A stretch of 64,000 bases of DNA from a bacterium (lineage in GTDB: Bacteria; Vulcanimicrobiota; JABDET01): NCBI GenBank assembly GCA_021800275.1, contig JAJYZB010000008.1, positions 41,187 to 105,186 on the forward strand, given 5' to 3'. The position numbers and the translations under genes were made by a program. The notes beneath the pieces are model-generated. The model ran no database searches. It saw nothing but the letters and a program-made list of their open reading frames with translations, and had not been told where the DNA came from. How positions within the stretch are numbered: the first letter of the stretch is position 1; each line of letters opens with the position of its first letter. Shown piece by piece: positions 10,428 through 21,130 of this stretch.

Positions 10428-11222
10428 ATGCTGACAGCAGTAAATTACAAAAACATTAAAATTGAACAGGAAGGGGTGACTGCCATTCTAACCCTTCATC
10501 GCCCGGATGTATTAAACGCTCTAAATGCAGAACTGAAAGAAGAAACCGCAAAAGCGCTGAAAGAGTTAAATCGTGATCCCAATATTCTAGTCATTATTAT
10601 GACAGGCAGTGGTGAAAAAGCTTTTTCAGCAGGAGCAGACCTTAATGAACTAAAAAAATTGACTGCAGTTGAGGGACTTGAACGCTCTTTATCAGGACAA
10701 AAGCTGTCCCTGCAAATGGAAAGTCTAGACAAACCCATTATTGCAGCAATCAATGGATATGCCCTTGGAGGAGGATGTGAACTGGCTTTAGCCTGTGATA
10801 TCAGAATTGCTTCTGAAAAAGCAAAACTCGGGCAGCCAGAAGTTAATCTCGGAATTATTCCAGGATTTGGCGGGACACAGAGGCTCCCACGAGTTGTTGG
10901 AAAAGGGAAAGCCATGGAACTCATTCTAACAGGAGACATTATTGATGCGCAGGAAGCTTTAAAAATTGGCTTGGTAGAAAAAGTGGTCCCACCTGAAAAA
11001 CTCATGGAAACAGCCAAAGAAATGGCTCAAAAAATAGCTTCCAAAGGACCTATTGCTATCAGACTCTCCAAAAAAGCGATTCATGAAGGGCTTCAAATGG
11101 ATCTGGATAGAGGGCTTGCGCTGGAATCTTCTTATTTTGGAGCTGTTTGTTCCACACAAGACAAATTGGAAGGAATCTCAGCCTTTCTCGAAAAAAGAAA
11201 ACCGCAGTTCAAAGGAGAGTAG
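10428..11222 (+). CDS. Enoyl-CoA hydratase/isomerase (crotonase)
   Basis: A 264-aa crotonase-fold protein. The oxyanion-hole strand is AFSAGADLNELKK, the second catalytic segment is ALGGGCELALACDIRIAS (first Glu) and PEVNLGIIPGFGGTQRLPR (second Glu), so both hydratase glutamates are present. Likely a short-chain enoyl-CoA hydratase. It follows the PLP-enzyme gene by 2 nt with GGAGG before its ATG, so the two form an operon; the functional link could be amino-acid breakdown through an acyl-CoA, but that is only inferred. Its stop is 3 nt from a convergent tRNA-Gln gene. Confidence 0.93.
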   Translation: MLTAVNYKNIKIEQEGVTAILTLHRPDVLNALNAELKEETAKALKELNRDPNILVIIMTGSGEKAFSAGADLNELKKLTAVEGLERSLSGQKLSLQMESLDKPIIAAINGYALGGGCELALACDIRIASEKAKLGQPEVNLGIIPGFGGTQRLPRVVGKGKAMELILTGDIIDAQEALKIGLVEKVVPPEKLMETAKEMAQKIASKGPIAIRLSKKAIHEGLQMDLDRGLALESSYFGAVCSTQDKLEGISAFLEKRKPQFKGE

Positions 11223-11225
11223 TCC

Positions 11226-11299
11226 TGGCTGCCGGGGAAGGATTTGAACCCTCACAAACAGATCCAGAGTCTGCTGTCCTACCATTAGACGACCCGGCA
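11226..11299 (-). tRNA. tRNA-Gln(CTG)
   Basis: Reading the minus strand gives a complete cloverleaf: acceptor TGCCGGG paired with CCCGGCA, anticodon stem GCAGA/TCTGT with loop CTCTGGA (anticodon CTG), T-stem GAGGG/CCTTC around TTCAAAT, discriminator G, and an encoded CCA at the 3' end. Unlike the Lys-like gene at 5534 it has no broken stems. Confidence 0.93.
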
Positions 11300-11417
11300 A
11301 AACCTCAAGTGCCTCCAAGCTTATTCGAGCATAGAAGGATTTCGCCTCCTTTGACCTGAATCCTAGCAGGTATATCTTAAAAACAGTAAATTTAGATACT
11401 CAATGGAGGTGTAAGGG

Positions 11418-11606
11418 TTGGCTCTTGAACGGTTAGAAGAAATTGCCCGAGAAATCCTGGATTTAGTAGGTAAATACAATCTCACTTATGATGAAATGTT
11501 TTACACCTTAAATTATGTGGAAAGAATGCTTCAAATGGACATGATTGAAGAAATGCTGGAAGATTATGGATTAATCACTTTCGAAGAAGAAGATGAAAAC
11601 GGCTGA
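11418..11606 (+). CDS. Small acidic helical protein, 62 aa
   Basis: Family not recognised. A TTG start with the excellent ribosome site GGAGGTGTAAGGG makes this short frame credible. The product is acidic and almost fully helical (ERLEEIAREILDLVGKYN, MLQMDMIEEMLEDYG) and ends with a run of Glu/Asp. It resembles small regulatory or partner proteins rather than an enzyme. Its last 43 nt overlap the end of the convergent EEP gene on the opposite strand. Confidence 0.6.
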   Translation: MALERLEEIAREILDLVGKYNLTYDEMFYTLNYVERMLQMDMIEEMLEDYGLITFEEEDENG

Positions 11607-12589
11607 TTGACAAATTTTTGTGTCGGGTAAGCTCTAAAATGCAGTTCAAGAGGATCATGATCAGAAGCGCCATGGTTTTCTTTTTCTCTAACTTCTGCTG
11701 AACCTGTTTGATATCTTTTCATGAGTTCAGGGGATAACAATAGATAATCTAAACGAGTGTTTCCGAACTTGCTGCTGTGATGAGTCGGCTGATATTCGCG
11801 TTTTTCCACAGACAACGGATCAATGACAGAATTTGGACCGCGTTCCACGGTTTTAACCGCAGGACTATCTGGAAAATCATTAAAGTCTCCTGCCACAGCG
11901 ATCAAACTTTCTGGTTCTTTCTCAAGCTGCTGACTGATAATTCTTTTGACTTCTCGAGCTTCTGACTCTCGTCTTAAATCCGAGTATTCTCCTCCTCTTT
12001 TAGATTTTAAATGACAGACAAAAATCTTCACTGGAAACTGGGGCGTTACTTGAACCACAGCTTCCAGAAGATCTCGTGTGAATTTCATGGGCTGCCCGTC
12101 AACTCCTGGAAAAACGCGATCGCGATAAGTATAAGCTCTTTTAATCGGAAATTTAGAGAGCAGTCCTACATTGATACCGGGATCATTCCCTTGAATCAAA
12201 ATCCGATAAGGATAAGTTTGCTCCCCAAGCAGCCTAGTGCGAAATTGATCCAGGGTTTGCAAATCTCCAATCTCCTGAAGAGCGACAACATCAGCATTGA
12301 CTTCTTTCAACACCTCTGCCTTCTCTTTAATTTTTTCCCAATCATTTGCCCTGCGACCAGATGTGACTAAATTTTCCGCATTCCAGGTGGCAAGAGTAAA
12401 TTCGCGATTTTCAGAGTTAGATACAGCCGCAGCTTGAGAATCTAAACAAGGATGACTGGCAGCCTCATCTCTTGGAACAAAAACGTTAGTCGCCCCAGAC
12501 AAAATGGCTGGGTCTTCTTTTCTGTTCAACAAAGAAGTATCGTTTTTCCAGGTTTTTAAAAGATATAGATCCCGAATTTGCTCTAACAT
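11564..12589 (-). CDS. Endonuclease/exonuclease/phosphatase (EEP) family protein
   Basis: A 341-aa member of the DNase I-like EEP superfamily. All core motifs are present: FTLATWNAENL, VVALQEIGDLQ (metal Glu), VKIFVCHLKSKRGG, AVAGDFNDFP (catalytic Asp/Asn), TRLDYLLLSPEL and the terminal ASDHDPLELHF (catalytic His). Members cleave nucleic acids, sugar phosphates or phospholipid head groups; the substrate cannot be told. No signal peptide is visible; the first 75 residues are a less conserved extension. Convergent and overlapping with the 62-aa gene. Confidence 0.9.
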   Translation of the reverse strand: MLEQIRDLYLLKTWKNDTSLLNRKEDPAILSGATNVFVPRDEAASHPCLDSQAAAVSNSENREFTLATWNAENLVTSGRRANDWEKIKEKAEVLKEVNADVVALQEIGDLQTLDQFRTRLLGEQTYPYRILIQGNDPGINVGLLSKFPIKRAYTYRDRVFPGVDGQPMKFTRDLLEAVVQVTPQFPVKIFVCHLKSKRGGEYSDLRRESEAREVKRIISQQLEKEPESLIAVAGDFNDFPDSPAVKTVERGPNSVIDPLSVEKREYQPTHHSSKFGNTRLDYLLLSPELMKRYQTGSAEVREKENHGASDHDPLELHFRAYPTQKFVNQPFSSSSSKVINP

Positions 12590-12683
12590 ACTTTTTATAG
12601 TAACACTGCAGCAGCATTAAATCCAGGTTAAAAACATAAACGAAAATGAATAAATTGTAAATTTACCGAAATGAATAAATGGG

Positions 12684-13772
12684 CTAGCCCGACTTCTCCA
12701 ACACAGGCATCAGCTTGACGCGGCGGATGCAGTAATCGGCAATTCCACTTAATTTTTCTCGAAAGAAATCGGATATTTTCGTATTTTCCAAAGCTTCAAG
12801 GGTCTCCTGATAATATCTCTTAACCCAGACTTCAGATGCCTGATAGGCTCCTGATTCTTCTAAAATGTCCAACACGCGAAAAACGCTTGCATCCGATAAC
12901 TCAGGGCTTTCATAAACTCGAATTAATTCTTCCCTGGCAGCTGGTGAACTGTTGTTAAAAGCATAAATAATAGGCAGAGTTTTTTTCTTATTGCGAATAT
13001 CAGCAGGAATTTTCCCTGTTTTTTCGATTCCTCCCCAGATCCCTAACACATCATCTGACAGTTGAAACAATATCCCTAATTTTAAGCCAAACTGACGATA
13101 AAGTTCTACTCTTTCAGGCTCTTTATTTTCATAAGCGAGAATCGCAGCGCATTCGGCGGCTCCTGCATAAGGAGCTGCTGTTTTGCGTTCAATCATGTCA
13201 AAATACTCTGTCTCCGAGATATCTGTTCTTTTTTCAAATGCTAAATCCAGATACTGCCCTTCTACAACAGTCCTGTGAATCTTGCTAGAAACCTCTAAGA
13301 TCTTTCGAACTGTTCTTTCATTAATTCCCTTGTCATAAAGCTCTAAAATTAAGCCGTAAGCCATTGCCTGAAGGGAATCTCCACAATTGATTCCCTGCTC
13401 TAAACCGAAAAGCTTCCACAAGGTTGGCCTTCCCCACCTCATCTCATCTCGATCTTGAATATCATCATGAATCAAGGAAGCGTTGTGCAGCAGTTCAATG
13501 CCTAAAATCATGGGGACAGCCTGATGATAATCCCCTGTCAGGGATTGAGAAATTAATAAACACATCAATGGCCTTAATCTCTTGCCAAAAAAACAAGGGG
13601 TGCCTTCTTTCTTATCTTGATTATATCCTGAGGAATATCCGAAATGGTATAACAAACGATTATAATATTCTTCAGGGCTTTTAAATCGTTTTAAAAAACT
13701 TAATAGTTCATGATCAATAATGTCAATATAGGGCTTTAAAAAAGACAGAGCTTCAGAATGACGGCATGCCAT
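12684..13772 (-). CDS. Polyprenyl (geranylgeranyl-type) diphosphate synthase
   Basis: Trans-isoprenyl diphosphate synthase, extending allylic diphosphates with IPP. The 362-aa product has the first aspartate-rich motif in LIHDDIQDRDEMRWGRPT, the lysine/arginine site GKRLRP, and the second motif region FQLSDDVLGIWGGIEKTGK followed by RNKKKTLPIIYAF. The second motif reads DDxxG rather than DDxxD, the form seen in GGPP-synthase-like enzymes of the DDLLGIWG type. The chain length of the product is not predictable here. Stands alone with about 40 nt before the next minus-strand gene and its terminator. Confidence 0.92.
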   Translation of the reverse strand: MACRHSEALSFLKPYIDIIDHELLSFLKRFKSPEEYYNRLLYHFGYSSGYNQDKKEGTPCFFGKRLRPLMCLLISQSLTGDYHQAVPMILGIELLHNASLIHDDIQDRDEMRWGRPTLWKLFGLEQGINCGDSLQAMAYGLILELYDKGINERTVRKILEVSSKIHRTVVEGQYLDLAFEKRTDISETEYFDMIERKTAAPYAGAAECAAILAYENKEPERVELYRQFGLKLGILFQLSDDVLGIWGGIEKTGKIPADIRNKKKTLPIIYAFNNSSPAAREELIRVYESPELSDASVFRVLDILEESGAYQASEVWVKRYYQETLEALENTKISDFFREKLSGIADYCIRRVKLMPVLEKSG

Positions 13773-13794
13773 AAGAATGTAATTTTACATTGAA

Positions 13795-13826
13795 GAAAAA
13801 AGCCCTTTGTTCATTTATGAGGGCTG
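13795..13826 (-). terminator. Rho-independent terminator of the 126-aa gene
   Basis: On the minus strand AGCCCT pairs with AGGGCT across a 13-nt loop, followed by TTTTTT. The left arm overlaps the stop codon of the gene ending at 13815. It separates this gene from the polyprenyl synthase downstream. Confidence 0.65.
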
Positions 13827-14195
13827 AACAGATGAAGGCTGATGCCAGACTAAACGATACCCGCCATAGGGTTCCAGCTTCAGTACTCTTCCAGTGGCAA
13901 CTTTCAAATGGGTAATCACATTAGAATAGAGATGACTGGCAAAATCTACGACTGATTTTCCAGCAGCTTTCATCTCCATTAAAACAACCTGAGCTTCAAC
14001 TGAAAGTGTGGATCTATCTTTTTTCCAGGGACCCTGGGACTGCGACAACGCTAATTCAACAGGGAAAGAAGAATCGCCAGCAGCAGAAACTCCAAGAGGC
14101 GCTGATGCGCCTGAGAGGTTAACAGAATCTTTTCTACCCCCTAGGGTTATAGGTCTGATATTTCGTTCCCGATCATCTCGACGATAGTCTGCCAT
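13815..14195 (-). CDS. Hypothetical protein, 126 aa
   Basis: Family not recognised. The N-terminal 60 residues are polar and probably disordered (DYRRDDRERNIRPITLGG); the C-terminal half looks folded, with a helix (VVLMEMKAAGKSVVDFASHL) and a short strand pair (GRVLKLEPYGGYRLVWHQ). No signal peptide, membrane segment or metal motif. It diverges from radC across a 138-nt region and has its own terminator immediately after the stop. Confidence 0.55.
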   Translation of the reverse strand: MADYRRDDRERNIRPITLGGRKDSVNLSGASAPLGVSAAGDSSFPVELALSQSQGPWKKDRSTLSVEAQVVLMEMKAAGKSVVDFASHLYSNVITHLKVATGRVLKLEPYGGYRLVWHQPSSVQPS

Positions 14196-14294
14196 ATCTA
14201 ATCCTAGTATAACTCCTTTTGTTTGCCAGCATATTTCCAGATTGTTAAATTTTTGTAAAAACTGATGCCAATTTTTTGAAAAATTAAATTATTT

Positions 14295-14326
14295 TTGACA
14301 GATTTTTGACAGGCATGTTCTATACT
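14295..14326 (+). promoter_or_regulatory. Tandem TTGACA promoter of radC
   Basis: TTGACA (14295-14300), N5, TTGACA (14306-14311), N9, TATACT (14321-14326). The -10 hexamer ends only 7 nt before the radC ATG at 14334, so the transcript would be leaderless or nearly so. The same two-box layout with identical spacings recurs at 50404 and 56823. Confidence 0.6.
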
Positions 14327-14333
14327 GAAAAAA

Positions 14334-15023
14334 ATGAAAAAAATCTCAATCACTTCACTTCCTCCCCATGAACTCCCCCGAGAGAAATTAATCGCCAATG
14401 GGGCTGAAAATCTAAAAACCTCAGAACTGCTCGCTCTTTTATTAGGATCAGGAACAAAAGAAGCCAATGTTCTGGAAATAGCAAAGCGACTTTTCAAAAA
14501 ATTTGGCACAGAGGAGTTTTCGAAAATCACATTCAATCAGTTAAAAACAGAAAAAGGAATAGGAAAAGCAAAAGCCTGTGTTATCCTTGCCTGTCTTGAA
14601 CTAGGAAAACGTTTTTTTACTCGCGAAGAGCACTTTCAGCCCGTCATCAGTGGACCAGAAGCAGCCTATCTTCAGCTCAAACATTTAGCTCAGCACAAAA
14701 AAGAGTATTTCATGGCTTTATACTTAAATGCTAAAAATCAGATTTTAAAACAAGAGATCATCAGCATTGGTTCACTTTTTTCTAACATGGTCCATCCTAG
14801 AGAAGTATTTGCCCCTGCCCTGGAAGTTCGAGCAGCAGCAGTTGTTTTAGGACACAACCATCCTTCAGGAGATCCAACCCCAAGCCCTGAAGACCAATCA
14901 CTCACCCAGAGATTAACGGCTGCAGGAGATTTAATGGGGATTGAAGTGCTGGATCATCTTGTAATCGGAACGAACAGATATGTTAGTTTGAAGGAAACAG
15001 GTCTTATTCTTCCGAAAGACTAA
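14334..15023 (+). CDS. radC: RadC-family JAB/JAMM protein
   Basis: A 229-aa RadC: N-terminal helix-hairpin-helix-like region (ELPREKLIANGAENL, KTEKGIGKAKACVIL) and a C-terminal JAMM metalloprotease-like domain with MVHPREVFAPAL and the metal motif GHNHPSGDPTPSPED. RadC proteins were once tied to DNA repair, but the biochemical role remains unclear; many mobile elements carry copies. This one is full-length with native codon use. No ribosome site precedes the ATG, in agreement with the promoter lying only 7 nt upstream. Confidence 0.95.
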   Translation: MKKISITSLPPHELPREKLIANGAENLKTSELLALLLGSGTKEANVLEIAKRLFKKFGTEEFSKITFNQLKTEKGIGKAKACVILACLELGKRFFTREEHFQPVISGPEAAYLQLKHLAQHKKEYFMALYLNAKNQILKQEIISIGSLFSNMVHPREVFAPALEVRAAAVVLGHNHPSGDPTPSPEDQSLTQRLTAAGDLMGIEVLDHLVIGTNRYVSLKETGLILPKD

Positions 15024-15068
15024 ATCTCAGAATCAAATTAAAGCAGCACCTTTAGAAATTGAATTTAA

Positions 15069-17309
<2,241 letters not shown>

Positions 17310-17313
<4 letters not shown>

Positions 17314-17780
17314 TGAGCAGGTTAGAACAGATAAAACAAAAAATCTCAGACCATCCAAGCTTCCAAAAAGCTTGTGAAACTCTTGCGCATGAGCTTCATT
17401 CAAATTTTAAACATTACAACTGGGTGGGAATCTACCAGGTCAACAAGAACGTTCTCAACCTGTTAGCATGGAAAGGAGCTGCTCCCACTGAACACGTTAC
17501 AATTCCTATTGGGACAGGGATCTGTGGATCTGCTGCAGCAGAAAGAAAGACTATTCTAGTGGAGGATGTGAATAAAGATCCTCGATATCTGCAGTGCTTC
17601 CTGAGCACCCGATCTGAGATTGTCATTCCAATCATTTCTTCTGAAAAAGTCATTGGAGAAATTGACATTGATTCCGACAAAACTGCTGCGTTCAATGATC
17701 TGGATAAAATTTATTTGGAAGATTTAGCCCTCGAACTTTCGAAAATTTGGGAAAAAGAACAGGCGCTGGAGAAAATATAA
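17310..17780 (+). CDS. GAF-domain protein, fRMsr/YebR-like
   Basis: A 156-aa single GAF domain related to free methionine-(R)-sulfoxide reductase: HYNWVGIYQV, IPIGTGICGSAAAERKTI, VNKDPRYLQCFLSTRSEI, VIGEIDIDSDKTAAFNDLD. Two of the three cysteines associated with the reductase are present (in GICG and LQCF); the position of the third reads EHVTIPI and has no Cys, so activity is uncertain. It is wedged between pgk and tpiA (4-nt overlap with pgk, 4 nt before tpiA), so it is made together with glycolytic enzymes. It could instead be a redox or small-molecule sensor. Confidence 0.85.
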
Positions 17781-17784
17781 CTTG

Positions 17785-18555
17785 ATGGGCTTGAGAACAC
17801 CTGTTTTTGCGGCCAATTGGAAAATGAATAAAACCCTTAAAGAAGCATCCCTCTTTTTTGAGACATTTTTAAATCTTCTGCCTACAAAATTAGATGCAGA
17901 AATTATTGTCTGTCCCTCGTTTACTCTTTTTCATTCAATCTCCTCATGCTCCAGTCAAAAAATAAAACTAGGGGCGCAAAATATATTCTGGGAAAAAGAA
18001 GGAGCGTACACAGGTGAAATCTCCCCTGTCATGTTGAAAGACTCAGGATGTCAGTATGTGATTATTGGACACTCTGAAAGAAGAAAATATTTTGCTGAGA
18101 CAAATGCTATAGTTAACAAAAAAATTCTGGCAGCTTTTGAATATGGGTTAAAACCGATTCTATGCATTGGAGAAACTCTTGAAGAAATGGAAAAAGGGAT
18201 CACCAGACAAATCCTGGCAGAACAGATAAAAGAAGGACTATTTAGAACCGCCCAGAGCGATTTTGAGAAATTAATTATGGCTTATGAACCGGTGTGGGCT
18301 ATTGGCACAGGAAAAGCAGATAGTCCGCAGCAGTCTAATGAAACCATTCGATTTATTCGAGAAACTTTATCTGAACTCTGCGGCATCCATACAGCCAGCA
18401 AAATCCGAATTCTTTATGGAGGCTCTGTCAAACCTAACAACATCAAAGGATTTATGGAGCAGTCAGAAATTGATGGAGCCCTTGTTGGAGGAGCCAGCTT
18501 AAATCCTGAAGATTTTGCGAAACTCGTCTTATCAGGGGATCCTGCAAAATTCTAA
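17785..18555 (+). CDS. tpiA: Triosephosphate isomerase
   Basis: Interconverts dihydroxyacetone phosphate and glyceraldehyde 3-phosphate. The 256-aa product has the substrate lysine in FAANWKMNKT, electrophilic His in IIGHSERRKYF, catalytic Glu in AYEPVWAIGTGKAD with the mobile loop, and the phosphate-binding LYGGSVKPNN and GALVGGASL. ATG preferred over a TTG one codon upstream. Last gene of the glycolytic operon; convergent with the membrane-anchored gene ending at 18570, 14 nt away. Confidence 0.97.
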   Translation: MGLRTPVFAANWKMNKTLKEASLFFETFLNLLPTKLDAEIIVCPSFTLFHSISSCSSQKIKLGAQNIFWEKEGAYTGEISPVMLKDSGCQYVIIGHSERRKYFAETNAIVNKKILAAFEYGLKPILCIGETLEEMEKGITRQILAEQIKEGLFRTAQSDFEKLIMAYEPVWAIGTGKADSPQQSNETIRFIRETLSELCGIHTASKIRILYGGSVKPNNIKGFMEQSEIDGALVGGASLNPEDFAKLVLSGDPAKF

Positions 18556-18569
18556 AATTAATCCAAGTT

Positions 18570-19418
18570 TTATGACTGATTCCCTTCATCCTCGAATTCC
18601 AAATGAGAAATAGGTCCACCTGGCTGCTGATTCTGAGGTGGATCTGGCGGCAGCTCCAAGCCCGACAAAGGAGCTGGCTGCTGAACTGAATTTTGGGGAG
18701 GCATGGAGACATGTGAAATTGTGGTCTGGGATGGGAAAAGCGACTGAGGAATCCCTGATGTCTGAGCTTGAGGAATCTGCGGCTGAGCAGGGATTTTGGG
18801 ATGAAAAGGGTCATCCTGCGCATCCTGATACTGGGGGAGGGAGCTAAGATGGGCTTGATAATCCGGAACAATCCTGATTTTCTGAGTAATCACACCAGGA
18901 GGATCAGGGGCAGGCAGATGGGCTTCAATAACAAGATTCCACTGAGTCCAAAGTCTTCCGCCTTCTTTAGAATGAATCGCATCACCAGGAATAGGAATCT
19001 CTGCAGGGATCTCGCGCGCCTGCCCTTTCTGAAAAGTCAAAGACCCTCCGGCTGCTTCCCATTGATATTCCTGAAGAGTTTCTGGCGCATCATCAAGAAT
19101 AGAACGACTGCTGTAAGAGGAAGAAAAAAGTAAGGTGCTGGCTATATCCCCTGCGACTTGTCCTTGATCATGGACAGTCTGAACACACTTCAATTTCATA
19201 ATAATACGGGTTACAGTTATGTTTGACGACGAATTAATTCCGATTTTAAATTTTAAGGTGTCCCCTCTGACAACTTGAGGGTTTTCAATTTGCAGAGATA
19301 GTTTTAAAAGGTAATGCGCGGTGTAATAGCGGAGCATAAACCACAGTCCAAGCAGAACAATGACAACAACCACAGCAAAAAGTGCTGCTGTTTGAATTCC
19401 CCCCAAATAATTAAGCAT
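18570..19418 (-). CDS. Membrane-anchored arrestin-like protein with Pro/Gln-rich tail
   Basis: No named family recognised with certainty. The 282-aa protein starts with one membrane helix (ALFAVVVVIVLLGLWFML, residues about 11-28). Residues 35-175 read as a beta-sandwich of arrestin/SpoOM type: VVRGDTLKFKIGINSSS, GQAREIPAEIPIPGDA and a WTQWNLVIEAHLPAPDPPG strand, the way such domains end their first half. The last 100 residues are a low-complexity Pro/Gln/Ser tail (PQIPQAQTSGIPQSL) with an acidic end. It starts 6 nt after the AAA+ ATPase gene stop, so both are one operon. A role as adaptor or membrane tether of the ATPase is an inference. Confidence 0.7.
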   Translation of the reverse strand: MLNYLGGIQTAALFAVVVVIVLLGLWFMLRYYTAHYLLKLSLQIENPQVVRGDTLKFKIGINSSSNITVTRIIMKLKCVQTVHDQGQVAGDIASTLLFSSSYSSRSILDDAPETLQEYQWEAAGGSLTFQKGQAREIPAEIPIPGDAIHSKEGGRLWTQWNLVIEAHLPAPDPPGVITQKIRIVPDYQAHLSSLPQYQDAQDDPFHPKIPAQPQIPQAQTSGIPQSLFPSQTTISHVSMPPQNSVQQPAPLSGLELPPDPPQNQQPGGPISHLEFEDEGNQS

Positions 19419-19424
19419 AAAGAT

Positions 19425-20999
19425 TCATGATCGAAAATCCAGAGGAGGAGCCTCTACACCTGCTGAAACAGGAACTTTTGTGGACTGCGAAGATTCTGAA
19501 CCCTCTGGAGCTGAGGCTGGGAGAGCGCGGGTCCTAGCCCAATTTCTCAATTCATCTATTTTTTCGCTCATGGTTTTTGAGAGAGGAACCATGGCTTTCA
19601 AATTTTTGCGGAGATCATCAGGCTGCAGATCTCTATTTTTGTAATAAGCGTCAAAAAGAGAAGCAATCACCACCTGCTCAATTTCAGAACCACTCCACCC
19701 TTCTGAAAGGCGCGCAAAATCCTCTAATGGAAAAGTCTTTGGATCTCTTTTCTTTTTTTCTAAATGAATCGAAAAGATCACTTTTCTCTCATTAAAAGTT
19801 GGGAGGTCAATAAAGAAAATTTCATCAAACCTCCCTTTCCTCAGCATTTCAGGGGGAAGACTGCTGATATCATTGGCTGTGGCAATCACAAAAACGGGTG
19901 ATTTTTTCTCCTGGAGCCAGGTAATAAAAGTTCCAAAGATGCGAGCTGTTGCCCCTGCATCTGACGTATTGGAACTTGCGATCCCTGAAAAACCTTTTTC
20001 AATTTCATCAATCCATAAAACACAGGGAGCAATGGTTTCAGACGTTTTAATTGCTTTTCTCATATTCTCTTCAGATGACCCTACAATTCCGCTGAAAATA
20101 CTTCCGACATCCAGACGAAGGAGCGGCAGTTTCCATTCAGAAGCCACGACTTTTGAAGTTAAACTTTTTCCGCACCCTTGAACTCCCATGAGCAGAACCC
20201 CTTTAGGTGAAGGGAGGCCAAAAGCATGAGCTTTATCAGAGAAAGCTTCCACTCTTTTGCTCAACCAGTCTTTTAAGACTTCCATTCCTCCCACATGGGT
20301 CATTTGTTCATCAGTGTGGTAATATTCCAAAATCCCGCCTTTTTTGATGATCTGCTCTTTTTCTTCCAGGACAACAGGAATATCATCCGCATTTAATTTA
20401 GAGTCATTCACGATCGCTTTCGCAAAAACTCGCTTGGCTTCATTTTCAGTTAATCCTAAAACTGCTTTCACCATTTTTTCATGAATATCAGTCGGCAGAT
20501 CCACCACAATACGAGGATTGCTCCGCACAGAAGCAATCAGATCATCAAGAATTTTTTTCAACTCATTAAACGTGGGAAGAGGAAAATCCAGAACCGCCAT
20601 CTCTTTTTCCAGTTCAGGGGGGATCTTCATGACAGGAGAAGAGATAAAGATCGTCTTATAAGTGTTTCTAATGATCTGGCAGGTCTCCCGCAGTTTTCGA
20701 ATAATGACCGCATGTTCTTTTTCCATATAGATATGAAAATCTTTTAACAGATAGATGGAGTGATCCTCAGACTGCAAGATCCGATCTAGCAAAACCAGAG
20801 GATCAACAGTTGCACTATCAAAACCTGTTTGACCATAAGTCCCAAAGCCTGAAGCGCAGGACCAGACAAAAAACTTCTTTTTCATGTTCTGAGCAATCTG
20901 GTTTAATACAGATTCAACCCTGTCTTCTTCAGAAGTGATTAAATAAATAAGGGGATAACGAGAACGAATTAAAAGATCAAGATCTTCTGCTATGGGCAT
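19425..20999 (-). CDS. AAA+ ATPase, Ycf46-like
   Basis: A 524-aa protein with the plan of the Ycf46/CbbX-neighbour group: a degenerate N-terminal ATPase-like half (SRYPLIYLITSEEDRVE, then a KDFHIYME segment) and an intact AAA+ module. Walker A is GVQGCGKSLTSK, Walker B CVLWIDEIEKGF, sensor 1 FVIATANDISSLPPEML, with arginine finger RKGRFDEIFFID, and helical lid EDFARLSEGWSGSEIEQ. It lacks a signal peptide and is cytosolic. Function of this group is poorly known; members are probably protein remodelling machines. The downstream partner is the membrane-anchored arrestin-like protein, 6 nt away. Confidence 0.9.
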   Translation of the reverse strand: MPIAEDLDLLIRSRYPLIYLITSEEDRVESVLNQIAQNMKKKFFVWSCASGFGTYGQTGFDSATVDPLVLLDRILQSEDHSIYLLKDFHIYMEKEHAVIIRKLRETCQIIRNTYKTIFISSPVMKIPPELEKEMAVLDFPLPTFNELKKILDDLIASVRSNPRIVVDLPTDIHEKMVKAVLGLTENEAKRVFAKAIVNDSKLNADDIPVVLEEKEQIIKKGGILEYYHTDEQMTHVGGMEVLKDWLSKRVEAFSDKAHAFGLPSPKGVLLMGVQGCGKSLTSKVVASEWKLPLLRLDVGSIFSGIVGSSEENMRKAIKTSETIAPCVLWIDEIEKGFSGIASSNTSDAGATARIFGTFITWLQEKKSPVFVIATANDISSLPPEMLRKGRFDEIFFIDLPTFNERKVIFSIHLEKKKRDPKTFPLEDFARLSEGWSGSEIEQVVIASLFDAYYKNRDLQPDDLRKNLKAMVPLSKTMSEKIDELRNWARTRALPASAPEGSESSQSTKVPVSAGVEAPPLDFRS

Positions 21000-21130
21000 G
21001 ATTTTATGTTTTCAAGGTACGGTTTTCTTTCTCCTGCCTTTAGAACCATTTTCAACAAATTCAGCGGTGAAAAGGGTTTTCATATAAAAAAGACAATTCA
21101 ATCCCCAGGAAACTATCAGCGGAGAGAAAA

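Noticed and set aside
11607..11630. Near match to the tandem TTGACA motif
   Set aside because: Second box reads TTGTGT and the site lies inside the convergent EEP gene end.
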